DNA from: Oscarella lobularis
Taxonomy: Eukaryota; Porifera; Homoscleromorpha; Homosclerophorida; Oscarellidae
Reading direction: 5' to 3'
Assembly: GCF_947507565.1 (NCBI RefSeq)
Contig: NC_089191.1
Location: 1 to 64,000, forward strand
Length of the DNA: 64,000 nucleotides
Shown: piece by piece, positions 1 through 11,668 of the stretch
Layout: every line of letters begins with the position of its first letter
Numbering within the stretch: the stretch's first letter is position 1
Position numbers and translations under genes: made by a program
The notes under the pieces: model-generated
Told to the model about the DNA's origin: nothing
Databases searched by the model: none
Seen by the model: only the letters and a program-made list of their open reading frames with translations

Positions 1-440
1 GAGAAGACGGATCGACGCCAGGAAGAAGGAGGAGTAAGCCAAGGAACGATATCGTTAGGTATATGGTTATTTTACATTTATTAATCAATTTTAATTACTT
101 TTACCTAGAGGAAAGCAATGGGAAGGAGAGAAAGCGCGCGGATCAAGGTTAAGGGTAATACTAGAATTAGGATTAAGGGTAGGATCAGGATTATTAGTAG
201 GCTTAGGATTACGGGGGATTAGGAGGATTAGGATTAACGGGGTGGACGGAAACGGGCTAACCACCTAGGTATTTTATACCTCGTACTGGCGTACTCAAAG
301 GTGTTAGAAACCGTTAGTCGTAGTATTGTTTGACAATCTTTCCGGAGTATTCCTGCTTTGTGTTTGCATTCATACAGGTAATTGCGGTTAGTGATGTTGG
401 GTAAAATAAAAATCTAAAATTTCAGAAGTTAAGCTATAAT
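1..440. other. Non-coding leader with degenerate TTAGG-like tract
   Basis: I see no gene. Between about 140 and 240 the plus strand carries irregular short motifs such as GGATTAGGATTA, AATTAGGATTAAGGGTAGG and TTAGGATTACGGGGGATTAGG. They resemble a decayed telomere-type (TTAGGG) tract, but no two consecutive perfect units occur. The rest is unremarkable single-copy-looking sequence. Confidence 0.4.
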
Positions 441-962
441 TCTATGCCTTCATATCCTATTGAGAACGAAGGGCGATTGCCTTCGTTTTCTATAGAGAAC
501 GATGAACAAATGCCTTCGTTTTCTATAGAGAACGATGGACAATATCCTTCCTTTTCTATAGGGAACGATGGACAAATGACTTCGTTATCTATAGAGAACG
601 ATGGACCATATCCTCCTTTCTTTTCTATAGAGAACGGTGGACAAATGCCTTCGTTTTCTATAGAGAGCGAAGGACGATTGCCTTCGTTTTCTATAGACGA
701 TTGCCTTCGTTTTCCATAGAGAACGATGGACGATTGCCTTCGTTTTCTATAGAGAATGATGGAAGATTGCCTTCGTTTTCTATAGAGAATGATGGAAGAT
801 TTCCTTCGATTTCTATAGAGAACGATGGACAATATCCTTCCTTTTCTATAGAGAACGATGGACCATATCCTCCTTCCTTTTCTATAGAGATGGACAAATG
901 CCTTCGTTTTCTATAGAGAGCGAAGGACGATTGCCTTCGTTTTCTATAGAGAACGATGGAGA
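441..962. repeat. 33-bp minisatellite (about 15 units)
   Basis: Tandem units of 33 bp contain CCTTCGTTTTCTATAGAGAACG followed by a variable ATGGA-rich segment; the CCTTCG motif recurs at exactly 33-bp spacing (480 to 513). Each unit includes the perfect 8-bp palindrome TCTATAGA. Because 33 is divisible by 3, both strands keep open frames made of 11-residue repeats. These frames are a consequence of periodicity and are not annotated as genes. Units diverge by substitutions, and two are shortened (near 690-710 and 885-900). Confidence 0.9.
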
Positions 963-1419
963 ATTTCTGTTCTGTTTTGTATGCTTGTCGTTGAAACGTT
1001 TTAGTATTTTAGACGTCTTCCTATTGTAGTTCTTTCTTCAGGGAATATTTGTTTTTTTAAATTACTCGTGGGATCATTGCATTATTTTTTCTATTGGTGC
1101 GTTCTCTTGTTTTTTCAGTGGCGTTCTCTTGTTTATTCAGAGTCTTATCTCTACTTGATTGCTATGTGTAAGAGATATTGCTCTAAGGCATGAGCTGGCA
1201 TTTTTAAAACGTACGTCATCACCGTCACTACGATAAAAAGTGAATATATGTTTTCATTCATATGGCAGACAGATGTCAAAGAAAAGACAGCAAAATGGAA
1301 GATGACTTTATTTGCCTTACTTTGCATACGTAATGATTTTTTGATTAGCACTAGGCGCATAATACAATCACGCGCTCGCGTCTCACGTGGTCCTAGTTAG
1401 GCGCGTGGAAAGTAGATAG
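963..1419. other. No recognisable feature
   Basis: AT-rich sequence with short T runs. It has no repeat structure and no reading frame resembling a known protein. Confidence 0.5.
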
Positions 1420-1985
1420 GGCGGCACACACAATAAAGTAGGAGAAGTCATGTCAAATTTTATTTCAATAAAGTCCCGGATGTAGATACAAAAATTAAAC
1501 AGAGTTTGCCCTCTCCTCCATCCACCCCCTCGCCCCAAATGGGAGGCAAGGCCAGGTGGGCACCTGCTGTGAGTCAAAGGACTCGTGGGGTCACTCCATA
1601 CTCCCCCGCGGAGGGTGAGCCCGTTTAACCTCCTGGCTCCGAGCCTTGGACTGTGAAAGTGGCAGCTGGGATGTCAGTCCACTCACAGGTGCAATTCCAA
1701 GGGGCGTCACTGATTTACCCGCCAGTGCTCTGCCTTAAGCGGAGAGGCAACTCTATAGCCTCTGCAGAGGTATGGCCTATTTATCGCTCTTGGCCACAGA
1801 GGGATGGCTGCGTCTGCCTCGTCTGATTGGAGGAACAACTACACGGCAAAACAATTGACAAAGGGGAAAACAAAGAAAAGTACCTGGCGTCGGCCAAAGT
1901 CTCGAGCAGATAAACGTCTGGAACAACTAAAGGCCTATTCGTCGCTCTTGGCCACAGAGGAATGGCTAGCATGAAATATAAGGTC
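1420..1985. repeat. Unidentified GC-richer element with internal direct repeat
   Basis: This block is compositionally unlike its surroundings. It contains a direct repeat of about 40 bp: a copy near 1771-1808 and another near 1932-1970 share CGCTCTTGGCCACAGAGG with GGCCTATT upstream, about 160 bp apart. No tRNA, snRNA or protein is recognised. It could be part of a retroelement or a structured non-coding RNA, but I have no positive evidence for either. Confidence 0.35.
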
Positions 1986-2329
1986 TATGAGTAATTTTAT
2001 TAGAAATAGAAAATTACACAAAGGAACTATGAGTAAACTTGGGATACCTCTATAGTTATTACTCTAAGCCTAGTCCTTATGGAAGACGTTTCGCGATGTA
2101 ACTTCTTACCTCAACATCTGCATAGGGATCCGGATGGTCTTTGACATAGCTACACGCCCGAAGGATATTCTGTCGCGTTTTCGCGGCCCCAAGGGCCCGC
2201 TTGAAACAAGGGAAGATACACCTAAAAAATAAAAAACAATTTTATTTTTTGGTTGCTATGGCAACGATACTTTGGCTATCAACAACTCCGGGGTCAGAGA
2301 GACCAGATAAAAAATCTCGGCTCGATCCG

Positions 2330-3330
2330 ACAAAGGGAAGGCACTTTGCCAACGTCGCAAAGATGTACAAAAAGCCAAAAAGTTTACGAGTAGAAATTTC
2401 ACTCAAAAATTTGACCGACGGCCACCAAACCCTTTCGTCCCTTGCGTACCACCCAATAGAAATCCTCTCCAGGAAAAATCGCGAACGAATTCCTTCAGGG
2501 GACGGAGAAAATCGAAAAACAATTTCGAATTTTCTCGTTCGCGATCAAACGACTTAAAAATTGTGCCATTTCGCCACGAAACGTCGCACGACGACCGGAC
2601 CACGACCAATCGAATCGCCAACGACGACTCTATAAGATTGGTTCAAAGCCATGTCGAAATTCGCGAATTTTCGACATAAAAACGTGTCAAATAAACAAAC
2701 ACGCCTTCTCGCGTGCGTCGAAATCACCCCACCTTTGCGACGCCGTCGTGCCTCAACGACGCCACGTACGGCGACGAACGTACCATCGATGGAAACCCTA
2801 TATCATCTAGTTTTCGATTTTCGATTCGCCGACGGCATACGATACGCCGTTTGTCGTGGAGCGAGCGCGAAAGTTAAGGGCCACGCCCCCTTTTCGCACA
2901 TCGAAATCGTCGCAAACGACTCGAAATACGCCACGGAATGCAGCTAAACGCTTCGTAACGTTTCGAAAACATGATTCCGCGTCGAAACGAAACGATTCCA
3001 GCGCATTTCGCAGGGCGCGTCGCACCTTGGCGACCCGACGCCTCGATTTCGATCGTTTCGCGCCATTGCGAACGGTCGAACGGGTTCTAAACTACTCAAG
3101 ACTCACCTCTTTCACTCTTTTGACTTCGCTCAAGCTTCGAATCTGTCGTTTTGAGCCATTTTCCATTCATTCGTAACAAACGAGTCAAGCGCGCTAACGC
3201 ACGCACGTGACTATGGTGGATTATATAAGTGACGTCAAAAAAAGTATTGAAAACAAAGATTTCAAACTATTTACAATCGATAATAGTGTAGCAGGGGTTT
3301 GCGAGGGTGTTCGAGGCAAAACGGTACACG
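2330..3330. repeat. Diverged dispersed repeat, copy 1
   Basis: This stretch aligns by eye, with many substitutions and small gaps, to 10,650-11,660. Shared landmarks in the same order are: an ACCGACGACCA/AATCGAATCG block; a Cys/Arg-codon-like CGACGGCAT..CGA..CGCCGTTTG block near 2831-2855; CACGCCCCCTTTT near 2882; an ACCTTGGCGACCCGACGC block near 3024; and a tail with CACGTGAC followed by GTGACGTCA near 3230. CpG-rich frames are open in several registers but match no protein I know. Both copies are followed within about 200 bp by the 15/16-bp GGACAAATTGTCC family. Confidence 0.6.
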
Positions 3331-3527
3331 TTAAGCGTTAAACGAGCCCGAATTCCACTCGACGGCAGCTCTACACAGTCTGTTCGCTCTAACTCGGTTC
3401 GCTTTGTACCTAACCCGATCCCTACCTTCTAAACCTTCACCCCAGTATCTGTCCACGCGGTTCTCGCTTTCCACGTGTCCGTTGCGCCTGTTATGACGAC
3501 TGGAACGGCGCGTCGTTCGTATTCTCG

Positions 3528-3605
3528 AAAATTGTCCTAGGACAATTTTATAATTGTCCCAGAACAAATTGTCCCAAGGACAAATTGTCCCAAGGACAAT
3601 TTTGA
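3528..3605. repeat. GGACAAATTGTCC-family cluster (short)
   Basis: Four to five imperfect units of the 13-bp quasi-palindrome GGACAAATTGTCC follow dispersed-repeat copy 1 directly. Confidence 0.8.
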
Positions 3606-3942
3606 AAAGATCCTTTACTCATAATGAAGGTAGAACCTTCACTCCTAATGAAGGTACAGGGTTCTGCCGAGAATATTTTTAGTGTGGGAAGAAGGTATGG
3701 AAGGATAGATAAAATACGCAATTTTAAAAAAAGTCCGAGACAATTTTAAAAATCGTCAAAGACAATTTTAAAATGGTCCTAGGCAATTTAAAAAATTTCT
3801 TAAAACGATTTTTAAAATTGTCTTGGACCATTTTTAAAACTGTTTTGGCGATTTTTAAATTTTTTAAATTGTCTCAGGACAATTTTAGACTTGTCTTGGG
3901 ACAATTTTTAGAATTGTCTGGGGACAATCTTTAGAAATGTCT
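3606..3942. repeat. Degenerate AATTTTAAAATTGTC repeats
   Basis: Two units of the GAAGGTAGAACCTTC family (about 3623-3657) are followed by irregular repeats of 24-27 bp built on CAATTTTAAAATTG and TTGTCTTGG. The same degenerate repeat resumes after the ATCTAC array at 5979-6085, so the ATCTAC array appears to sit inside it. Confidence 0.65.
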
Positions 3943-5972
3943 TGAGATCTACGAATCTACGATCTACGAATCTACGATCTACAAATCTACAAATCTACGA
4001 TCTATATTTACAATCTACAAATCTAACGATCTACAAATCTACAATCTACAAATCTACGATCTACAAATCTACGATCTACGATCTACGAATCTACAATCTA
4101 CAAATCTACAAATCTACGATCTACGAATCTACGATCTACAATCTACAAATCTAACGATCTACAAATCTACAAATCTACAAATCTACAATCTACGATCTAC
4201 AATCTACAAATCTACGATCTACAAATCTACAATCTACAAATCGAAGCTACAAATCTACAAAATCGAAGCTACGACTCTACAAATCTACGAATCTACAAAT
4301 CTACAAATCTACAAATCGAAGCTACAAATCTACTACAAATCTACGATCTACGAATCTACGATCTACAAATGTACAAATCTACGATCTATATTTACAATCT
4401 ACAAATCTAACGATCTACAAATCTACAATCTACAAATCTACGATCTACGAATCTACGATCTACGAATCTACAATCTACGAATCTAACGATCTACAAATCT
4501 ACAATCTACAAATCTACGATCTACAAATCTACGATCTACGATCTACGATCTACGATCTACGAATCTACAATCTACAAATCTAAAAATCTACGATCTACGA
4601 ATCTACGATCTACAATCTACAAATCTAACGATCTACAAATCTACAAATCTACAAATCTACAATCTACGATCTACAATCTACAAATCTACGATCTACAATC
4701 TATAATCTACAAATCTACGAATCTACGATCTACAAATCTACCATCTACAAATCTACAATCTACAAATCGAAGCTACAAATCTACAAAATCGAAGCTACGA
4801 ATCTACAAATCTACGAATCTACAAATCTACAAATCTACAAATCGAAGCTACAAATCTACTACAAATCTACGATCTACGAATCTACGATCTACAAATGTAC
4901 AAATCTACGATCTATATATACAATCTACAAATCTAACGATCTACAAATCTACAATCTACAAATCTACGATCTACGAATCTACGATCTACGAATCTACAAT
5001 CTACGAATCTAACGATCTACAAATCTACAATCTACAAATCTACGATCTACAAATCTACGATCTACGATCTACGAATCTACAATCTACAAATCTAAAAATC
5101 TACGATCTACGAATCTACGATCTACAATCTACAAATCTAACGATCTACAAATCTACAAATCTACAAATCTACAATCTACGATCTACAATCTACAAATCTA
5201 CGATCTACAATCTATAATCTACAAATCTACGAATCTACGATCTACAAATCTACGATCTACAAATCTACAATCTACAAATCGAAGCTACAAATCTACAAAA
5301 TCGAAGCTACGAATCTACAAAAGTACGAATCTACAAATCTACAAATCTACAAATCGAAGCTACAAATCTACTACAAATCTACGATCTACGAATCTACAAT
5401 CTACAAATCTACAATCTACGAATTTACGATCTACAATCTACAAATCTAAAAATCTACAATCTATAATCTACAAATCTACGAATCTACGATCTACAAATCT
5501 ACGATCTATAATCTACAAATCGAAGCTACAAATCTACGAATCTACAAATCTACAAATCTACAAATCTACAAATCTACAAATATACAAATCGAAGCTACAA
5601 ATCTACTACAAATCTACGATCTACGAATCTACAATCTACAAATCTACAATCTACGAATTTACGATCTACAATCTACAAATCTAAAAATCTACAATCTATA
5701 ATCTACAAATCTACGAATCTACGATCTACAAATCTACGATCTATAATCTACAAATCGAAGCTACAAATCTACGAATCTACAAATCTACAAATCTACAAAT
5801 CTACAAATCTACAAATCTACAAATCTACTACAAATCTACGATCTACGAATCTACGATCTACGAATCTACAATCTACAAATCTACAAATCTACGATCTACG
5901 AATCTACGATCTACGAATCTACAATCTACGAATCTACAAATCTACAATCTACAAATCTACAATCTACGTACC
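3943..5972. repeat. ATCTAC simple-satellite array with ~520-bp higher-order repeat
   Basis: About 2 kb consists of 7-9-bp units (AAATCTAC, GATCTAC, GAATCTAC). A marker variant containing AATCGAAGCTAC recurs near 4240, 4764 and 5277. This gives a higher-order period of roughly 515-525 bp for three copies, followed by shorter ones near 5517 and 5753 (about 236 bp apart). No gene is present. Confidence 0.92.
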
Positions 5973-6204
5973 ATCTAATTTTTCTTGGGACAATTTTTAA
6001 AATTGTCTTGGACCATTTATAAAATCGTCTTGGACCATTTTTAAAATTGTCTTGGACCATTTTAAAAATTGTCTTGGACGGTTGTTTTGGACGATGTACC
6101 CGGCAGTAATTATTGCAAGCTACGGGCTGTCATAACGTTATAGTAGTATGGGTCGGCGATAGGCGAGTAAGGGTCGGGGCCGACCCATGCCGACCCATGT
6201 GGGC
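5973..6204. repeat. Degenerate TTGTCTTGGACCATTT repeats and spacer
   Basis: About four imperfect 26-bp units (TTGTCTTGGACCATTTTTAA) lie at 5979-6085, followed by about 120 bp without recognised content. The same degenerate family occurs on the other side of the ATCTAC array at 3735-3935. Confidence 0.6.
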
Positions 6205-6640
6205 AGAACCCTGAAGGTAGAACTTTTACTCGTTGTGAATGTAGAACCTTCACTCGTAGTAAAGGTAGAACCTTTACTCGTTGTGGAGGTAGAGCCTTTA
6301 CTCGTAGTGTAGATAGAACCTTCACTAATATAGAAGGTAAAACCTTCCCTTGTTGTGAAGGTATAACCTTCACTCATAGTGAAGGTAGAACTTTCACTCC
6401 TAGTGAAGGCAGAACCTTCCCTCGAAGTGAAGGTAGAATCATCACTCTTTGTGAAGGTAGAACCTTCACTCCTAATGAAGGTAAAACTTGTACTACTAAT
6501 GAAATTAGAACATTAACTACTAATGAATGATCTCTCCTAATGAAGGTAGAACCTTCACTCGTTGTGAAGGTAGAACTTTCACTCGCTGTGAAGGTACAAC
6601 CTACACTCCTAGTGAAGGTAGAACTTTCACTTGTTGAGAA
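6205..6640. repeat. 24-bp hairpin minisatellite
   Basis: Tandem units of about 24 bp have the core GAAGGTAGAACCTTC: 6-bp inverted arms GAAGGT/ACCTTC around AGA. The linker is CACTCGTTGTG or similar. The core degenerates toward 6500. Stray units of the same family occur at 3623-3657. Confidence 0.88.
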
Positions 6641-6716
6641 TAAATACCGAATTAATTCCGAATAAATGCCGCATTAATTCCGAATAAATGCCGCATTAAT
6701 TACGAATAAATTCTCC
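6641..6716. repeat. Short run of the 22-bp GAATTAATGC family
   Basis: Three to four units of GAATAAATGCCGCATTAATTC are a variant of the AT-rich family at 26,559-27,785. As at 26,558/26,559, this run abuts a GGACAAATTGTCC array directly. Confidence 0.75.
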
Positions 6717-7706
6717 CCAAGACAAATTGTCCCCAGGTAAAATTGTCCCAGGAAAAATTGTCCCAGGACAAATTGTCCCAGGACAAATTGTACCAAGGAC
6801 AAATTGTCCCGGGACAAATTGTCCCCAGGAAAAATTGTCCCCAGGACAAATTGTCCCCAGGAAAAATTGACCAGGACAAATTGTCCCAGGACAAATTGTC
6901 CCAGGACAAATTGTCCCAGGAGAAATTCTCCCCAGGACAAATTGTCCCAGAACAAATTGTCCCCAGGACAAATTGTCCTGGGGACAAATTGTCCCAGGAC
7001 AAATTGTCCCAAGACAAATTGTCCCCAGCACAAATTGCCCCAGGATAAATTGTCTCAGGATAAAAGATTGTCCCAGGACAATTTGTCCAGGGGACAAATT
7101 GTCCGAGGACAAATTGTCCAGGGGACAAATTGTCCCAGGACAAATTGTCCCAGGACAAATTGTCCACAGAACAAATTGTCCCAGGACAAATTGTCTTAGG
7201 ACAAATTGTCCCCAGGACAAATTGTCCCAGGACAAATTGTCCCCAGGACAAATTGTCCCAGGACAAATTGTCCCAGGACAAATTGTCCCCAGGACAAATT
7301 GTCCCAGGACAAATTGTCCCAGGACAAATTGTCCCCAGGACAAATTGTACCCAGGACAAATTGTCCCAGGAAAAATTGTCCCAGGACAAATTGACCCCAG
7401 GACAAATTGTCCCAGAAAAAATTGTCCCCAGGACAAATTGTCGCAGGACAATTTGTGCTGGGGACAAAATGTCCCAGGACAAATTGTCCTGGGACAATTT
7501 GTCCTGGGACAATTTGTCCTGGGACAAATTGTCTCAGGACAAATTGTCCCACGACAAATTGTCCCAGGACAAATTGTCCCAGGACAAATTGTCCCAGGAC
7601 AAATTGTACCCAGGGCAAATTGTACCCAGGACAAATTGTCCCAGGACAAAATGTCCCAGGAGAAATTGTCCCCAGGACAAATTGTCCCAGAACAAATTCT
7701 CCCAAA
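6717..7706. repeat. GGACAAATTGTCC palindromic array
   Basis: About 65 units of 15 or 16 bp (core GGACAAATTGTCC plus CCA or CCCA linker). Arms GGACAA/TTGTCC are perfectly self-complementary; only the central base distinguishes the strands. Around 7450-7520 and at 6975 several units are in the opposite orientation (GGACAATTTGTCC). The mixture of 15- and 16-bp units shifts frames, yet long open frames exist on both strands; they are artefacts. Substituted units (for example GGAAAAATTGTCC) are common. Confidence 0.95.
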
Positions 7707-8766
7707 AATTACAGCGAAATTACAGGGGGTTAGCCAACGGGTATCTCCTGTAATAAATTACAGCGAAATTACAGGGGGTTAGCCAACGGGTATCTCCTGT
7801 AATAAACTACAGCGAAATTACAGGGGCTAGCCAACGCGTCTCTCCTGTCATAAATTACAGCGAAATTATAGGGGGTTAGCCAACGGGTTTCTCCTGTAAT
7901 AAATTAAAGCGAATTTACAGGGGCTAGCCAACAGGTATCTCCTGTAATAAATTACAGCGAATTTACAGGGGGTTAGCCAACGGGTTTCTCCTGTAATAAA
8001 TTACAGCGAATTTACAGAGGCTAGCCAACGGGTATCTCCCGTAATAAATTACAGCGAAATTACAGGGGGTTAGCCAACGGGTCTCTCCTGTAATAAATTA
8101 CAGCGAAATTACAGGGGCTAGCCAACGGGTCTCTCCTGTAATAAACTACAGCGAAATTACAGGGGTTAGCCAACGGGTCTCTCCTGTAATAAATTACAGC
8201 GAAATTATGGGGGGGTAGCCAACGGGTCTCTCCTGTAATAAATTACAGCGAAATTACAGAGGCTAGACAACGGGTCTCTCCTGTAATAAATTACAGCGAA
8301 TTCACAGGGGGCTAGCCAACGGGTCTCTCCTGTAATAAATTACAGCGAAATTACAGGGTCTAGACAACAAGTCTCTCCTGTAAAAAATTACAGCCAAATT
8401 ACAGGGGGTTAGCTAACGGGTCTCTCCTGTAATAAACTATAGCGAAATTACAGGGGCTAGCCAACGGGTCTCTCCTGTAAAAAATTACAGACAAATTACA
8501 GGGGGCTAGCCAACGGGTTTCCCTGTAAAAAATTACAGCGAAATTACAGGGGCTAGCCAACGGGTCTCTCCTGTAATAAACTACAGCGAAATTACAGGGG
8601 GTTAGCAAACGGGTCTCTCCTGTAATAGATTACAGTGAAATTACAGGGGGTTAGAGAAGGGGTCTCTCCTGTGATAAACTACAGCGAAATTACAGGGGCT
8701 ACCCAACGGGTCTCTCCTGTAATAAATTACAGCGAAATTACAGGGGCTAGCCAACGGGTCTCTCCT
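7707..8766. repeat. 48-bp CCTGTAAT/ATTACAGG hairpin array
   Basis: About 22 tandem units of 47-50 bp run GTTAGCCAACGGGTCTCT then CCTGTAAT, a 13-base spacer and ATTACAGGGG. The 8-bp arms CCTGTAAT/ATTACAGG form a perfect inverted repeat. Units alternate between GGGGGTTAGCC and GGGGCTAGCC variants. The array starts after AACAAATTCTCC (junction also seen at 12,215) and ends CTCCTGTGAGGACAAATTG (junction also seen at 24,772). Confidence 0.95.
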
Positions 8767-9601
8767 GTGAGGACAAATTGACCCAGGAAAAATTGTCCGA
8801 GGACAAATTGTCCCCAGGACAAATTGTCCCAGGACAAATTGTCCAAGGACAAATTGTCCCCAGGATAAATTGTCCCCAAGACAAATTTTCCCAGGACAAA
8901 TTGTCCTAGGACAAATTCTCCCAGGACAAATAGTCCCAGGACAAATTGTCCCTGGACAAATTGTCCCAGGACCAATTGTCCCCAGGACAAATAGTCCCAG
9001 GACAAATTGCCCTGGACAAATTGTCCCAGGACCAATTGTCCCCAGGACAAATTGTGCCAGGACAATTTGTCCTGGGGACAAATTGTGCCAGGACAATTTG
9101 TGCCAGGACAAATTGTCCCAGGACCAATTGTCCCCAGGACAAATAGTCCCAGGACAAATTGCCCTGGACAAATTGTCCCAGGACCAATTGTCCCCAGGAC
9201 AAATTGTGCCAGGACAATTTGTCCTGGGGACAAATTGTGCCAGGACAATTTGTGCCAGGACAAATTGTCCCAGGACCAATTGTCCCCAGGACAAATAGTC
9301 CCAGGACAAATTGCCCTGGAAAAATTGTCCCAGGACCAATTGTCCCCAGGACAAATTGTGCCAGGACAATTTGTCCTGGGGACAAATTGTGCCAGGACAA
9401 TTTGTGCCAGGACAATTTGTCCTGGGGACAAATTGTCCCAAGGACAATTTGTCCTGGGGACAAATTGTCCCAGGACAATTTGTCCCAGGACAAATTCTCC
9501 CCAGGAGAAATTCTCCCAGGACAAATAGTCCCAGGACAAATTGTCCCTGGACAAATTGTCCCAGGACAATTTGTCCTGGGGACAATTGTCCCCAGGACAA
9601 C
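8767..9601. repeat. GGACAAATTGTCC array with 152-bp higher-order period
   Basis: The array has 15/16-bp palindromic units, many with CCAATTG or AAATAG variants. The marker GCCCTGGACAAATTG or its variant recurs at 9009, 9161 and 9313, giving a 152-bp higher-order period. Several inverted units (GGACAATTTGTCC) lie at 9061-9110, 9213-9260 and 9365-9480. Confidence 0.93.
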
Positions 9602-10063
9602 TCTACCTACATCACATACCTTTGCCCCCTCGAGAGTCATCCTTCCTTCTGATTGCCTTCCCTTCCTTTCCTCCCCTTCCCACACGCGTCCCTTGCTTAT
9701 ATCCTTCTTCCTTACATATATAAAGAAACAAATTAGAGACCCCTCAATAACTAAAACTCTACCTACATCACATACCTTTGCTCCATCCATAGCCATCGTT
9801 CCTTCTGATTGTTTTTCCTTCCTTTCCCTCCCCTCTCACTCGCGTCCCTTGCTTATATCCATCTTTCTTACGCTCTTACACATCTAAAGAAACGAATTAG
9901 AGACCCCCCAATAACTAAAACTCTACCTACATCACATACCATCGATCCCTTGATATTCCTTCTCTTCCCTGCCTGCTTGTTCCTCTTCTCCCTCGCGCCC
10001 CATCTCCTTGTCATTGTTCCTCCCATCCCTATGCCCCTAAGAAAACTAATTAGAAATATGTAA
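9602..10063. repeat. Three tandem copies of a ~155-bp pyrimidine-rich unit
   Basis: The motif CTCTACCTACATCACATACC opens each copy (about 9600, 9756 and 9920). A C/T-rich middle (CCTTCC, CGCGTCCCTTGCTTATATCC) and an A-rich end (AAATTAGAGACCCC) follow. Copies diverge by substitutions and a deletion in the third. This family is not seen elsewhere in the window. Confidence 0.85.
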
Positions 10064-10199
10064 CACAATTAGGAACCATTATATACCTATCAGTATTGAC
10101 TCTGCCCTAACATTGCCCGTATACACATTAACAAAGCCACACAACTCATAAACAATTGCACGGCACTTATCTGACATCCTCCAGAAACCCCCTGTTTAC
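10064..10199. other. No recognisable feature
   Basis: A short single-copy-looking spacer lies between two repeat blocks; nothing is identified. Confidence 0.5.
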
Positions 10200-10616
10200 A
10201 AAAAGGGAGAAGGCAAAAGGCACAGGAGAAGGCAAAAGGCAAAGGGAGAAGGCAAAAGGCAAAGGGAGAAGGCAAAAGGCAAAGGGAGAAGGAAAAAGGC
10301 AAAGGGAGAAGGCAAAAGGCAAAGGGAAAAGGGAAAAGGCAAAGGGAGAAGGCAAAAGGCAAAGGGAGAAGGCAAAAGGCAAAGGGAAAAGGCAAAAGGC
10401 AAAGGGAGAAGGCAAAAGGCAAAGGGAGAAGGAAAAAGGCAAAGGGAGAAGGCAAAAGGCAAAGGAGAAAGCAAAAGGCAAAGGGAGAAGGCAAAAGGCA
10501 AAGGGAAAAGGCAAAAGGCAAAGGAGAAGGCAAAAGGCAAAGGAGAAGGCAAAAGGCAAAGGGAAAAGGCAAAGGAGAAAGCAAAAGGCAAAGGGAGAAG
10601 GCAAAAGGCATAGGAG
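10200..10616. repeat. Purine-strand GGCAAAAGGCAAAGGGAGAA array
   Basis: About 21 tandem units of 18-20 bp consist only of A, G and isolated C on the plus strand (core GGCAAAAGGCAAAGGGAGAA). Long Lys/Gly/Arg frames on plus and Leu/Pro/Phe frames on minus are open simply because of composition. The array ends GGCATAGGAGAAGGACAAATT, passing straight into two GGACAAATTGTCC units at 10,617-10,648. The second copy of this family, at 25,739-26,396, has the same ending. Confidence 0.93.
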
Positions 10617-10648
10617 AAGGACAAATTGTCCCCAGGACAAATTGTCGC
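10617..10648. repeat. Two GGACAAATTGTCC units
   Basis: Two units of the 15/16-bp palindromic family join the purine-rich array to dispersed-repeat copy 2. Confidence 0.85.
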
Positions 10649-10649
10649 C

Positions 10650-11660
10650 AAATTCCAAACCACAATGCTCTACGATGAAGGGAAAGACGTCTACGAGACG
10701 TTCGAAACGAGTCCGAAACGCAAAAGTTGGATTTAGCGAAATTTTGACCAAATTTCGATCGCACGCGAAAAAAACCTTTTCGCGCCTTTCAGCCATCCCA
10801 AATCCTCCTCAAAAAACCGAAAAACGGCTGCAGAAACGACTGCACGGCGCAGAAAATCGAAGGACAAAAATCGATTTTCCAATTCGCGACTCGTTTCGCG
10901 AAAAAGCGCACAACTCTGCAAGGAGACGTCGCACGAACACCGCACCGGTGCCATTCGATTCGTCGTGGTCTGACAAATAAAACCTGGTACCACGTTTACC
11001 AATTTTCGCCAATTTTTGACATAAAATTAAGCGAAACCAACAATACGCCTACGCGCGTACACCGTAAACGACACCACCTTAACCGTGCCGCCACTCCGCG
11101 ACGGCGCATCGTACGACGATAAGCGGCACTTCGATCGAGAGGGCATATGGTGCAGTTTACAAATTGCCGCCACTCGACGGCATCCGAGTCGCCGTTTGCC
11201 GTAGAGCACGTGCGAAAGAAAGGGAACACGCCCCCTTTTACGGACACATTAATTCGGCAAAAACGACGCCGAAAGCGACGCTTCGCGTCGCAAAACGTTC
11301 TAAACCGTCTCGAATCCTTCGTTTCGAAGCCATTCGAAACGAAAAATTCACTATTCGAAGCTCGCGCCACAACTTGGCGACGCGACGCGTTCGTACGCGC
11401 GCTCCGCGGGCGACGAACGCTCTAAAACTTCTTCGTAACTATCTACTACTTACATTTTGACGTCGCTCGGACCTTCGCATCGTAGAAAACGAGCCAGAAA
11501 CAGTGTTTCTTCGAAAGGGGACGCGCGCGCTAACATAAGCACGTGACCTCACGGGTTTAACAATGTGACGTCATAAATAAACTATTACAAATCGGGGTTT
11601 CAAATTGCTACGCCTATAGAATGGCACGGCAACACGTACAGAGCGGTTTCGCGAAGATTG
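10650..11660. repeat. Diverged dispersed repeat, copy 2
   Basis: This is the counterpart of 2330-3330. It has the same order of landmarks, including the block near 11,175-11,200 with GACGGCATCCGAGTCGCCGT, CACGCCCCCTTTTACGG near 11,228, CAACTTGGCGACGCGACGC near 11,371, and the CACGTGACC/GTGACGTCATAA tail near 11,541-11,575. It is flanked on both sides by GGACAAATTGTCC units (10,617 and 11,669). It may be an old transposon remnant; no transposase or reverse transcriptase motif was found. Confidence 0.6.
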
Positions 11661-11668
11661 GACGAGTG

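Noticed and set aside
441-962. Possible repeat protein FSIENDGxxPS at the window start
   Set aside because: Both strands are open with overlapping 33-bp periodicity; no start context or flanking exons.
1600-1800. snRNA or tRNA in the GC-richer block
   Set aside because: Compared by memory with U1/U2 and with tRNA A/B boxes; no convincing match or cloverleaf.
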